In this document: piece after piece, positions 20,724 through 29,652 of the stretch | Layout: the number at the start of each line of letters is the position of its first letter | Numbering within the stretch: the first letter of the stretch is position 1 | Assembly: GCF_001186125.1 (NCBI RefSeq) | Contig: NW_014040398.1 | Span: 27,454-57,105 of the forward strand | Direction of reading: 5' to 3' | Length of the DNA stretch: 29,652 bases | Source of the DNA: Sphaeroforma arctica JP610 | Lineage: Eukaryota; Opisthokonta; Ichthyosporea; Ichthyophonida | Translations under genes and position numbers: made by a program | The notes under the pieces: model-generated | Database searches by the model: none | Seen by the model: only the letters and a program-made list of their open reading frames with translations | Told to the model about the DNA's origin: nothing

Positions 20724-21413
20724 CGTCATCAACTAATTTGGTCAAATCACTATTGTTCTTATCAGTTAATTTCGTCAGACTATTTTTATTGTTCTCAACT
20801 AATTTCGTCATAATAGTATTTTATTTATCAACCAATCACGTCAGAGTCAGCGTATTATTGACTAATTTCGTCAGATTATCTTATCAACTAATTTAATCAG
20901 ATTGCTATTGTACTTTTCCACTACTTTCGTCAGATTATTATTGTTTTTATCTACTATTTTAGTCATATTATTGTACTGTCGACTAATTTTGACAGATTAT
21001 TATTGTACTTGTCAACTAATATAGTCAGATTATTATAGTACTTGTCAACTAATTTCGTCAAATTATTATTGGTCCTCTCAACTAATTTCGTCAGATTTTT
21101 TTTTGACAAATTTCGTTAGATTATTATTGTTCTCATCAATTAATTTCGTCAGATTATTGTTGTTATTCTTGTCAGAATATCGTTGTTCTTACCAACTAAT
21201 TCCGTCGGATTTTTTATTGTCCTTATCAACTGATTTCGCCGGATTTTTATTGTTCTTATCAATTAATTTGGTCAGATTAATACTGTTCTAATCAATTTTT
21301 TTTTTGTCAGATAAGTATTGTTTTTACCAATTAATTTTGTCAGATTATTGTTGTTTTTATCAACTGATTTCGTCAAATATTATTGTTCTTATCAACTAAT
21401 TTTGTCAGATTAC
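20724..21413. repeat. 33-bp tandem array, about 20 units
   Basis: Unit contains CAACTAATTTCGTCAGATTA then TTATTGTTCTTAT. Units vary by small indels. The length divisible by three gives short in-frame peptides of the type TNFVRLLLFLS, which are not genes. It lies about 360 bp beyond the CDC16 stop codon. Confidence 0.93.
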
Positions 21414-21772
21414 TTTGTATTGTTTATTTCTGTTGGTCTTTGATAGGGTACCGTGTCTTGTATTGCTCAGGGAATTATAATTGAATCTGATTGCGCACTT
21501 CCTTTTACTACAAGCGTCGGCGCAATACATTAGATTGAGAATTGTGAGTCTATGTACCTACCTTTTGGATTGTCTGTGTATTGGGTTTTGATTTGACAAC
21601 AGCGTAAGACTGATACCTGTTTAGGAACTTTGTACTAATTACGGTTGGGATTAATTCTGTATTAATATTATTATGGTTATTGCATCCGTCTACTATTTAT
21701 ACCTACGTTAGTGTGTAACCTACGTATTGGTTTTAATTTGGTAATAGCGTAAGTTTATACCTACCCACAGTG
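21414..21772. other. 3' flank of CDC16
   Basis: Contains two diverged copies of a segment with TTGGTTTTAATTTG / AACAGCGTAAG and TACCTACC motifs (about 21553-21620 and 21705-21765). Probable 3'UTR and terminator region of the minus-strand gene. No polyadenylation signal can be chosen with confidence. Confidence 0.4.
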
Positions 21773-22108
21773 TCATTCCGAGTCATCCATAGACATTGAC
21801 ATCTCATTGACACCACCCTCCTCGTAGCCACTGCCAAAACCATCGCCGAAGCCATTGTCGCGGCTTTCGCTCAGATTTCGGAAATTATTGAACCCAAAAC
21901 CAGAATTATCATCCACCCTTAAGTCGTCCCCATTATCGAGGTCGCTTATAAACGAAGACTGGTTTTTCTCCTGTATACTATCGTCGAGCACAAGCAAGCT
22001 ATCCTCATTCTCCGCGCGATGGTCCGGTTCGGTACCCCGCACCGACTCCTTGACCGCTATGGTGAGCATCTGCTCACAGAATGCGTCCTCTGCCTTCAGA
22101 CTAAGTGC
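21773..22108 (-). CDS. CDC16: CDC16 last exon
   Basis: 112 codons including TGA. It begins ALSLKAEDAFCEQMLTIAV, matching human ALGLRRDDTFSVTMLGHCI. A low-complexity acidic and Gly/Asn-rich tail (FGFNNFRNL, GFGDGFGSGYEEGG) follows, longer than in animals. Confidence 0.93.
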   Translation of the reverse strand, partial: ALSLKAEDAFCEQMLTIAVKESVRGTEPDHRAENEDSLLVLDDSIQEKNQSSFISDLDNGDDLRVDDNSGFGFNNFRNLSESRDNGFGDGFGSGYEEGGVNEMSMSMDDSE

Positions 22109-25100
22109 CTGTGGGTGTATGTAGTAGTATGCAAACCGGGGTAAACCTTCTCGGCAATGCATGGACAATGAACGCACCAGATATGGCGTGGAAGAGTTTT
22201 GTGACGTACAGAAAAGGCGAAGGGGGCGATAATATATCAAAAGAGCCACACATGCAATACAATCTAGAACAAAAAAAAAGAAGGAAAAAGGGTGATATCT
22301 GACCAATTGCGACATTCAACAATGCAACGGTGACCTATACCAACTGAATGAGGACACAAGGCAAGTACTTCTGAGCAGCAGCCAACATCCATACCACGTG
22401 GTACAGGTCTATGGCCTCACTGACATTCCCCTGCAGATGCCTCGTGAATGCCTTAGCGGCATACGTTGTGTGCTGGTCAGCGTTGAGTTCTATGGCCTGG
22501 TCAAAGGAGTCACATGCTTGGTCGTATAGGCTGATGGGAACGGGGCAGGGGCAGGGGCAGACAGAAAGGGTGAAGATGAATAGTACGTTGCAATATGGAA
22601 TGATATATATTCATAGTATGATGTATATACCTAAACCCATAGTATGGTAGACATACGTATACATCCATAGTATTTTATATATACATATTTTACAACCATA
22701 GCATGAGATACATAAATATATACTCAAAGTTATGATAAGTATACGTATATGCCATAGCATGAAATACATATATACATATTCATAGAATGATATATACATA
22801 TACATATATACCCATAGTATGAAAAACATATATATTCATAGTATGGTATATGGTATATATATATATATAATATATATACATATATATATATATATTCGTA
22901 GGATGGTATACATACATAGATATTCTTAGTATGATATACATACAATTATATTACTAGTATGATATACATACATAAACTTTCATAGTATGATATACATACA
23001 TATATATTCATAGTATGCTACACACATATATATTCATAGTATGATATACATACATATTAATAGTATGCTATACATACATATATATTAATAGTACGATATA
23101 CATACATATATTCATAGTATGATATACATTCATATACCATCGTATGATTCATACACATACACATCCAAAGTAGTTGCGCGCGTTCAACTCGGTCCATCAT
23201 AAAGCAAGCGCCAGGACTTAGACATGAGCGAGGTAGTGGAGCAATTTAGTGATGGTGCATCTACCATATGGCAAGTATGTAATCGAAGGCTTCGTGCGTA
23301 CATGTTCAAGGATATAATCACAGGCAAGGATACAATAGTAGTTTCAGTACCTATACATGCTTGTACATGCCACACACGGACCAGATTGAAAGTACACACC
23401 TGCACTGTACGCTCACTAATCCCCCAGTATTATACGATACATTCAGCAACATACCCCTGTTTCCTATATGTTTGACCCAGACACACAAGCGTGGCCTCCA
23501 CAGCTGCCCTGCCCTCGGGATCTTTCACTGGACCTATTTGGTGGGCGTACGCAGTCAGCGCTTTCTTGAAGCATTGGACGGCTTCGTTAAATCTGCCACA
23601 TGGGAGACGCGTGTGTAAAAGCTTAGACTGATATTTAAATAGATTAACTGGGTGGGACTAATATATAAATATAATGCGGGATGAAAGTAATATTTAGATG
23701 GATTACGGGATGTGAGTATTATATAAATAGATTGCAGGATAAGAGCAATATATAAATAGTTTGCGGGATTAGAGTATTATATAAATAACCTGCGGGTTAA
23801 GACTAGTATATATTTTAATATATTGTGGGCTAGGACTAATATAAAATAGACTGCGGGCTGAGACTATTCTATAAATAGATTGCGGGATAAGACCAGTATA
23901 TAAATATATTGCGGGCTAGGACTTACAAAAATATACTGCGGGCTGAGACTATTCTATAAATAGATTGCGGGATAAGACCAGTATATAAATATATTGCGGG
24001 CTAGGACTTACAAATATATACTGCGGGCTGAGACTATTCTATAAATAGATTGCGGGCTAGGTCTTTAGATTGCGGGTTGAGACTACCATATATACAGATT
24101 TTTCCAATGCAACCATACAGATCTATGGCGTATCTAGAGCCTCCTCGAAGCACTGCGCGGCTTTGTTACATCTACCCCATGTGGGAGAAGCGTATGTGCG
24201 CGCACAGGCAAACACACAACTAGTCAACACCCTGCTATAGACCAATGCAGTTGATGCGATATTCACATATGCCATACACATACAACTCTCGTATATCATA
24301 CACATACAACTCACGTATATATCATACACATACAACTCACGTATATCATACACATACAACTCACATATATCATTCATATACAACTCACGTATATCATACA
24401 CTTACAACTCACGTATGCCATACACATACAACTCGCGTGTGCCATACACATACAACTCATGTATGCCATACACACACAACTCACGTATGCCATACGCGTA
24501 CAACCTCAGCAATCACCTATTTCACGATTTGAAATGGGTTCGGGCATTAATTAGAGTGTGCGGACAAGCGATAGGTTGATGTGATCGAAGCAAACCCCAA
24601 TACCTCCAACCTTAGGCCTCAAGACTCTAATACACCACTAGCTGCAACACATACCTTTCACTACATACATGTGAACATACATATATTTCACAATATACAT
24701 GTAAACATAAACACACTTACAATGTACATGTGGACAGTCATACACTTACAATGTACATATGAACACACATACACCTACAATGTGCATGTGAACACACACA
24801 CACTTACAATGTACATGTCAACACACACACACTTACAATGTACATGTGAACACACATATTTCACAATATACATGTACAAATACATACACTTACAATTTAC
24901 ATGTGGACAGACATACACTTACAATGTACATGTGAACACACATACACCTACAATGTACATGTGAACACACATATTTCACAATATACATGTACAAATACTT
25001 ACACTTACAATGTGCATGTGAACACACATACACTTACACTGTACATGTGAACACATACACCTACAATGTGCATGTGAACATAAATACACTTACAATGTAC

Positions 25101-28100
25101 ATGTGAACACACATACACCTACAATGTGCATGTGAACACACATACACCTACAATGTGCATGTGAACACACACACACTTACAATGTACATGTGAACACACA
25201 TACACTTACAATGTACATATGAACACACATACACTTACAATGTACATGTAAACACACATATATTTCACAATATATATGTACAATTACATACACTTACAAA
25301 ATACTTGTGAACACACATACACTTACAATGTGCATGTGAACACACATACACTTACAATGTACAAGTGAACACACATACACTTACAACGTACAAGTGAACA
25401 AACATACACCTACAATGTACATGTGAACACACATACATCCCAGGACACATACATCATTTCTCGGAAGTAACACACGCCGAGTTCGTGCAGTGTCTGTGGA
25501 TCGTCTGGGCGGAGCTCTTGGGCTTTCATGAGATTGTCACGGGCGAGCGATACGTTGATGTGATTGGTGTAGAGATACTCCATCCCACGGTATAAGTATG
25601 GCAGGTGCGATCTGCGGCACACAAAGGAGCGAGCAGAAAGAAGATTCATACGGATAATAAACACAATGAAAGAGAACATACGGATAACAAATGCAATATG
25701 AAAGAGAGTGAAAGAGGGACAGATAGAAAGAGAGAGAGCGAGAGAGGTGAGCTGACATGCACAAGGCTGATAGAAAGATATGTTGCGAGTAAGCGATACG
25801 TTGGTGTGATTGGTGTAGCAATACTCCATCCCACGGTAGAAGTAAAGTAGGTGCGATCTGCGGCATGTAACTGATCGTCACGAGTGTGACACAGACGGTT
25901 CAACGCATGACTAAACTCGGTTTTAGGCGTTTTTTCTTGGGTTCTCGGTTGAGAAGTTCAATAGGCGGATGAGAGAGGGAAATTGATTGCAGGGCAGCGC
26001 AGGCACACAAGCGCATATGAGATGAGATGACACGACACGGCACGGCACGAAATTACATTACGTGACATGACATCATTGTAGAGAAACGAGAAATGAGCTG
26101 CAGTGATGGAGATGGCCTGCACAGCAGAGCCGCACACAAACCCAAAAGCAAAGCTAAGAGCCGTTGGCGAGTGGAATGACACAAGACAAACTAATGAAAG
26201 CTGCTATTACTAGCACATACACAAGCACATGGCAAGTAAACATGCACACACATACACATACGAGTTGGGAAGTGAAGGAAAAAGTTAAGGAATGAGGATA
26301 CGCCCAAGTCACGCCCTCGATGTACGAGAATCCTTCATCTGTATACATGTACACACACCTGCACTCATACACGCAGGTGTTACGTCTAAGTAGTCTAGCT
26401 GCCTATGTACACACACCTGCACAAATACATAATGGTCTTGCCCTTTAAGTAGTCTGGCTGCCTATGTACACACACCTGTACTTATACATAATAGTCTTAC
26501 CCTTTAAGTAGTCTGGCTGATTATGTACACACAACTGTACTTATACATAATAGCCTCACCCTTTAAGTAGTCTTGCTGCCTATGTACACACACCTGTACT
26601 TATACATAATAGTCTCACCCTTTAAGTAGTCTGGCTGCCTATGTACACACACCTGTACTTATACACAATAATCTTACCCTTTAAGTAGTCTGGCTGCTTA
26701 TGTACACACACCTGCACTCATACACACAGCCTTACCCTTTAAGTAGTCTAGCTGCGGTGCAGTATGCGGCCATGGCTTGATCGTGCTCACCTTCCACCGC
26801 AAAGGAATGGCCAAAGGCAAGGTAAGCCATCCCGTACAATTTGTCGATGTTGGTCGCCTTACTGTTTAGTTTAGGGGTTTAGGGTTTAGATACTACGTGG
26901 TAAAACTCTGCCAAGACAATGTGTCTGCAGTCTGGGCTGTGGCTTTGTGTTGGCGAGTCATGCCCATGTTTTCTCGGTGGTAGGCATTCATATAGCTTGG
27001 GTTTTATGGGATTGTAAGAATTGGAAATCGTGGTTCACCCGAGTGTGGGCTGTAAACGATCACAGCGCCACCCTCTAGCTTAAAGGGTGAGCATCCGTTG
27101 ACAGCACACGTACAATTCGATGTTTGTGTATATATGTATCTATCACCTACATGTACAGGCATATGAATATACACACACACACACTAACACACAAACAGGA
27201 ATGAATATAAATCCATAATATATATATATATATATATCACAATACACATATACATAAAACTACATCAAACAATGCAACCACGCCTACAAATATATAAATG
27301 ACAATCAAATAGTTTGTGCACATCTCGTTGACTAATCCATTTGGCGAAGATGGTCTGTGCAATATCTTCGTCGTGACAACGTATTGACATGTGGCTTTGT
27401 TTCAGGAAGGGTGCAGGTGTGTACATACTTAAAAATAATGATAAGTTCAAAGTGGCAATGCAAAGCAGTAGTATAAGAATACGCACGTTATCACTTCATA
27501 GCCTGTCCCACATACGTAAAGTAGTGCCGCGCCTGATCCTGTTTCTCGATCAGGTAGTAGTAGCACCCCACTGCATACCACGAGAACGCCGCCTTGGGGG
27601 CGTTGCTGACTAGTTTGTGTGCCAACAGGAAGAGATCGTTCTTCTTCGATAGCGATACGAGCACATCGACGTGTAGCTGGATTGTGGGGGATGGACAAAT
27701 AAGGGTACGCGTGAGCATTGATATCCTGCATGCACGGATAGCTTGGGAGATGTGTCTGCTATATAAACAGGTGTGCCGAGTGTGTTGGCTGGCTGTGGTG
27801 TGGTGTGGTGTGGTGGGAAGGGTGTTCCGTAAGGTGACCATTTGTCCGTTGCACACATGCACACATGGTACAAAGATGAACACCAGTAGGTGTTGCGGAA
27901 AAAGTAAAAGGAGGTTAACGCCCTCGGAGGACTGCTCACACACTCAGGCGCACATGTAAGGGGCTTTCAATTGGGCCTAATGCTGTTCCTAGCGTAAGAG
28001 TGGTGGCACTAACAGATAGAAGACACAGATGGATGCGACGAGTGACATGGAACGAATACAACGCACACATCCAAAGTACACTGTACTATCCAGAAGGCGC

Positions 28101-28748
28101 TGCGACAATCCGGTTCAATGAAACTAGGCGTTATATGTATACTGAGTGTTACGTCTGTTTATACTGTGTTACATCTGTTTATACAGTGTTACATCTGTTT
28201 ATACTGTGATACATCTGTTTATACTGTGATACATCTGCTTATACTGTGTTACATCTGTTCATCTGTTTATACTGTGATACATCTGTTTATACTGTGTTAC
28301 ATCTGTTTATACTGTGATACATCTGTTTATACTGTGATACATCTGTTTATACTGTGTAACATCTGTTTATACTGTGTTACATCTGTTTAGATGATAGCCG
28401 TGGGGAAGAGTGCACAAAGGTCAGAGGGTTGCATGCAGACAGCGAAAAAGGTGGAATGATTGATGCTACCGAACTATATATAAGAGCACATCGGGTGCCA
28501 GGCCGCCATAGAGCAATTTTCGGTACGAACCAGCACCATATATAAAGGACAGGGCAGGACCCGGCGCAGAGACCTACCGACAGACAGTCCGAATGGTGGG
28601 GGTTATCCTGCAGGATGTTGGAGGTGATACTGTAGCATTTGCCGTAGCATAGGCGGTCGTAGTAAGCACGAGCACGTGCCAGCTGCACATCCACATCGTT
28701 CTTGAGGCAATCCAGGGCGGTGGGTGGGGCCAGTTCGGTGACGGTGCT
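21773..28748 (-). CDS. CDC16: anaphase-promoting complex subunit 6 (APC6/CDC16), last seven exons
   Basis: APC6/CDC16 is a TPR scaffold subunit of the anaphase-promoting complex, the ubiquitin ligase that drives exit from mitosis in the nucleus and cytosol. Seven exons (28748-28578, 27676-27516, 26861-26736, 25611-25453, 23592-23455, 22530-22395, 22108-21773) join with consistent phases into 408 codons plus stop. In order they give DVDVQLARARAYYDRLCYGK, LFLLAHKLVSNAPKAAFSWY, AVGCYYYLIEKQDQARHYF, FGHSFAVEGEHDQAMAAY, HLPYLYRGMEYLYTNHINV, DDPQTLHELGVCYF and LYDQACDSFDQAIELNADQ. These align with human CDC16 (HKLVDLYPSNPVSWFAVGCYY, YGHSFAVESEHDQAMAAY, CHLPMLYIGLEY). The C-terminus is acidic and Gly-rich, ending NEMSMSMDDSE, like the human Met/Ser/Asp tail. 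About 200 N-terminal residues lie off the window. The gene is host and intact as far as visible. Confidence 0.94.
22109..22394. other. CDC16 intron 6 of window (286 bp)
   Basis: GTATGG...ACCCACAG. Unlike the others it has no tandem repeat, only a poly-T/A stretch near 22270-22285. It is the shortest CDC16 intron here. Confidence 0.88.
22395..22530 (-). CDS. CDC16: CDC16 exon 6 of window
   Basis: 136 bp between CCCATCAG and GTATGG. It encodes LYDQACDSFDQAIELNADQ, HTTYAAKAFTRHLQG and EAIDLYHV, the last TPR pair of the family. Earlier automatic frames miss it because it is short. Confidence 0.93.
22531..23454. other. CDC16 intron 5 of window (924 bp)
   Basis: GTATGT...CCCATCAG, mostly a TATACATACATATATTCATAG repeat (22605-23165) next to a short unique segment. 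Frames on both strands of the unique segment at 23184-23405 show no family match. Confidence 0.9.
22605..23165. repeat. ~26-30 bp TATACATA/CATAGTATGA minisatellite
   Basis: TTCATAGTATGATATACATA recurs about 18 times with variable TA spacers, including a (TA)n tract near 22850-22895. Confidence 0.9.
23455..23592 (-). CDS. CDC16: CDC16 exon 5 of window
   Basis: 138 bp between GTGGCAG and GTATGT, split codons at both ends. It encodes FNEAVQCFKKALTAYAHQIG, then PEGRAAVEATLVCLGQTYRK. Confidence 0.93.
23630..24085. repeat. 29-bp minisatellite with an 85-bp higher-order unit
   Basis: Unit TATAAATAGATTGCGGGATA plus AGACTAGTA. CTGCGGGCTGAGACTATTCT recurs at 23851, 23936 and 24021, an exact 85-bp period built of three units. 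Confidence 0.92.
24123..24190 (-). pseudogene. partial duplicate of CDC16 exon 5 with its acceptor
   Basis: After an acceptor-like GGGGTAG (exon-like start at 24171) the copy reads CNKAAQCFEEALDTP then a stop, against FNEAVQCFKKALTAYA in the real exon. The intron-side CTTCTCCCACATG also matches CGTCTCCCATGTG before exon 5. About 50 exon bases are retained, ending in an in-frame TAG. The copy sits about 580 bp upstream (gene sense) of the real exon, with a minisatellite between them. Confidence 0.82.
24245..24510. repeat. ~23-bp minisatellite in CDC16 intron 4
   Basis: Unit CATACACATACAACTCACGT with ATATAT or ATGC spacers, about 11 copies. Confidence 0.92.
24650..25440. repeat. ~30-bp minisatellite in CDC16 intron 4
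   Basis: Unit ACTTACAATGTACATGTGAA plus CACACATACAC, about 25 copies with variants (ATTTCACAATATACATGTAC). Confidence 0.93.
25453..25611 (-). CDS. CDC16: CDC16 exon 4 of window
   Basis: 159 bp between GCCGCAG and GTATGT, split codons at both ends. It encodes HLPYLYRGMEYLYTNHINVS, ARDNLMKAQELRPDDPQT and LHELGVCYFREM. Confidence 0.95.
25612..26735. other. CDC16 intron 3 of window (1124 bp)
   Basis: GTAAGG...GTGCCGCAG. Holds the donor-bearing 59-bp minisatellite, a GAGA/AGAA purine-rich tract (25690-25750), a CACGACACGGCACGGCACG patch near 26030, and a partial copy of the next exon (25782-25866). Confidence 0.9.
25782..25866 (-). pseudogene. partial duplicate of CDC16 exon 4 with its acceptor
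   Basis: After the same CCGCAG acceptor (exon-like start at 25857) the copy reads HLLYFYRGMEYCYTNHTNVS, against HLPYLYRGMEYLYTNHINVS in the real exon. Identity is high for about 75 bp and upstream through the splice site, then ends at TCGC. The copy lacks the second half of the exon (the PDDPQTLHELGVCYF part) and no good donor follows. It lies 171 bp upstream (gene sense) of the real acceptor. Confidence 0.85.
26348..26755. repeat. 59-bp minisatellite carrying exon end plus 5' splice site
   Basis: TGTACACACACCTG starts units at 26348, 26406, 26465, 26524, 26583, 26642 and 26701 (spacing 58-59 bp). On the minus strand each unit contains GCAGCCAGACTACTTAAAGG followed by a donor. The last unit runs into CDC16 exon 3 and is the genuine exon end and donor. 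The donors read GTAAG (three, including the real one), GTGAG (two), GCAAG (one) and a degenerate GTAAC (one). Each repeated exon tip is preceded by ATAG, an AG dinucleotide, so each unit mimics a ~20-bp micro-exon. Confidence 0.93.
26736..26861 (-). CDS. CDC16: CDC16 exon 3 of window
   Basis: 126 bp, split codons at both ends, between TAAACAG and GTAAGG. It encodes KATNIDKLYGMAYLAFGHSF, then AVEGEHDQAMAAYCTAARLL, near-identical to the human TPR at this point. Its last ~20 bp are also the core of the adjoining intronic minisatellite. Confidence 0.95.
26862..27515. other. CDC16 intron 2 of window (654 bp)
   Basis: GTATGT...TAAACAG. Contains CA/TA microsatellites (27170-27240) and, at its 3' end, a short TTTAGGG-like tract (26868-26890). 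Confidence 0.9.
27516..27676 (-). CDS. CDC16: CDC16 exon 2 of window
   Basis: 161 bp, phase 0 to 2, between AATCCAG and GTATGT. It encodes LHVDVLVSLSKKNDLFLLAH, then KLVSNAPKAAFSWYAVGCYY and EKQDQARHYF. Confidence 0.95.
27677..28577. other. CDC16 intron 1 of window (901 bp)
   Basis: GTAGGT...ATCCAG. Contains a 20-bp tandem array (28138-28390) and a GTGGT run near 27795-27812. Open frames on either strand here are not supported. Confidence 0.88.
28138..28390. repeat. 20-bp minisatellite, about 12 copies
   Basis: Unit TGTTACATCTGTTTATACTG with T/A variation at the GTGTTA/GTGATA position. It lies inside a CDC16 intron. Confidence 0.95.
28578..28748 (-). CDS. CDC16: CDC16 exon (first in window)
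   Basis: 57 codons, phase 0 at both ends, between CCTACAG and GTAGGT. It encodes VTELAPPTALDCLKNDVDV through NPHHSDCLS, the start of the conserved TPR superhelix. Confidence 0.9.
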
Positions 28749-29280
28749 CTGTAGGTAGGCGTAGAAAAGGAAAACAAAGGAGGTGAACGGAAACGACGGG
28801 TGTATGTAGTACCAATACGCATACACATACACATACATACATACATACATAGATCATTCATACATAGATCATTCATACATACATACATTCAAACATACAT
28901 ACATTCAAACATACATTCATACATGCATGCATACAAACATACATACGTACAAACACACACATTTATAAATACGAGGCACAGAACATCACAAGATACACAG
29001 GACAGGGCACGAGACATACAGACACAAGTAGACCTTACACCAGACACTATCCTGCACATGGTGTATGACATAAACCGCCCAACTCACTAGACACACATAT
29101 ACTTCTTAACACAAACGCATTGCTAACAGAGTAAACTACACACAGAGTGTGCCATGCTGGTATGAAGATGCAACAGATGCACACCCGCGGCAAATCCAAA
29201 ATCCAAACATTAGAGTTGTGTTGAACAGAACTTTAAAGCACTCGAGACCAGAACATATAGGCTTTTGTAGTACAATCTCT
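28749..29280. other. upstream CDC16 intron, repeats, no exon found
   Basis: Contains a CATA/CATT microsatellite (28815-28960). I looked on the minus strand for the preceding TPR exon and did not find one, so this intron probably continues to or beyond the window edge. Confidence 0.6.
28815..28960. repeat. CATACATA/CATTCATA microsatellite
   Basis: Runs of ATACATACATACAT with interspersed TAGATCATTC and ATTCAAACAT units. Confidence 0.93.
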
Positions 29281-29652
29281 AGATCGATGAACACATCAGC
29301 ACCCGTCCCCAGCACTTGGGCGGGTGAGCTAAAACCAACGGAACAAAGTAACAGAGGAATTTAAACACTGTAAATATACACTTACAGATAGATAGATACA
29401 TGCACTAGCAACCGTCTTTAAGCACTTGGGGTGGGTGAGCGCAGACACCAACGGAACAAAGTAACAGGCGCATATAAACACATTAAATATACACTTCCAG
29501 ATAGATAGATACATGCACCAGCAACCGTCTTTAAGCACTCGGGCGGGTGAGCGGAGAAACCAGCGGAACAAAGTAACAGGCGCATATAAACACATTAAAT
29601 ATACACTTACAGATAGATAGATACATGCACCAGCAACCGTCTTTGATCACCT
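29281..29652. repeat. 112-113 bp tandem repeat at window edge, at least 3.3 copies
   Basis: AACCGTCTTTAAGCACT starts units at about 29409, 29522 and 29634, with an older first unit near 29301. Each unit holds GGCGGGTGAGCG and ACAGATAGATAGATACATGC. On the minus strand each unit contains CTGTAAGTG, a donor-like site. The array runs off the window. Confidence 0.9.

Larger units (their letters stand above)
23593..25452. other. CDC16 intron 4 of window (1860 bp), almost entirely repeats
   Basis: GTATGT...GTGGCAG. In gene order: a ~30-bp GTACATGTGAACACAC array, a short unique stretch, a 23-bp CATACAACTCACG array, a partial copy of exon 5, and a 29-bp/85-bp TATAAATAGATTGCGGG array immediately before the real exon 5. 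Confidence 0.92.

Noticed and set aside
22611-22945. Tyrosine/isoleucine-rich frames (YMYMYISFYEYVYMY type)
   Set aside because: Translation of the TATACATA minisatellite in a CDC16 intron.
23184-23405. Possible CDC16 exon with LLHYLAHV-like reading
   Set aside because: I first matched it to the LLNNLGHV block of CDC16, but the exon at 23455-23592 supplies that block (LVCLGQTYR) and joins in phase directly to the next exon, leaving no room for this one.
24581-24964. 127-residue His/Thr/Tyr-rich frame
   Set aside because: Translation of the 30-bp intron minisatellite.
24245-25440. CRISPR-like regularly spaced repeats
   Set aside because: Repeats are direct minisatellites without unique spacers of constant length, in a nuclear intron of a eukaryote.
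25537-25881. Mutually exclusive exon pair in CDC16
   Set aside because: The upstream copy covers only the first half of the exon and has no usable donor, so a functional swap is unlikely; kept as a truncated duplicate.

Overview
This is nuclear DNA from an intron-rich eukaryote. Genes are split by GT-AG introns of about 50 bp to almost 2 kb. Donors mostly read GTATGT, GTAAGT or GTAGGT. Almost every intron and spacer carries a different tandem repeat. There are no operons, ribosome binding sites, CRISPR arrays, rRNA genes or recognisable transposons. The conserved proteins look animal/fungus-like. A unicellular relative of animals such as an ichthyosporean is my guess for the source, but the sequence does not prove it.

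Four genes can be read with good support. (1) Minus strand, 2694-3051: the first coding exon of a DPH7/WDR85-type diphthine methylesterase, the last-but-one step of diphthamide synthesis on elongation factor 2. (2) Plus strand, 5367-7763: an intronless 798-residue secreted glycoprotein with a Ser/Thr/Asn-rich stalk and three PAN/Apple-like cysteine modules. (3) Plus strand, 10564-13892: a complete four-exon gene for mitochondrial ribosomal protein bL17m (MRPL17, 189 aa). Its first intron holds a 717-base assembly gap. (4) Minus strand, 28748-21773: the last seven exons (408 aa) of the anaphase-promoting-complex TPR subunit APC6/CDC16. Its 5' exons lie beyond the right edge of the window.

Weaker genes include a two-exon 53-aa single-pass membrane microprotein (minus, 3750-4157), a two-exon hypothetical gene (plus, 8270-8602), a two-exon 69-aa ORF just behind MRPL17 (plus, 13907-14243), a membrane-protein exon (plus, 15495-15682) and several unresolved coding islands.

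Repeats fill the rest. A 3.5 kb array of about 57 units of 61-63 bp (16921-20462) is followed by a 33-bp array (20724-21413) just beyond the 3' end of CDC16. Most CDC16 introns have their own minisatellite.

The most interesting signal is how the CDC16 introns seem to grow. Intron 3 has a 59-bp minisatellite whose unit contains the end of the upstream exon plus its 5' splice site, giving a row of seven donor-like sites. Introns 3 and 4 also hold broken partial copies of the exon that follows each of them, complete with a 3' splice site. Together these suggest intron growth by tandem duplication across exon-intron borders, possibly with effects on splicing.
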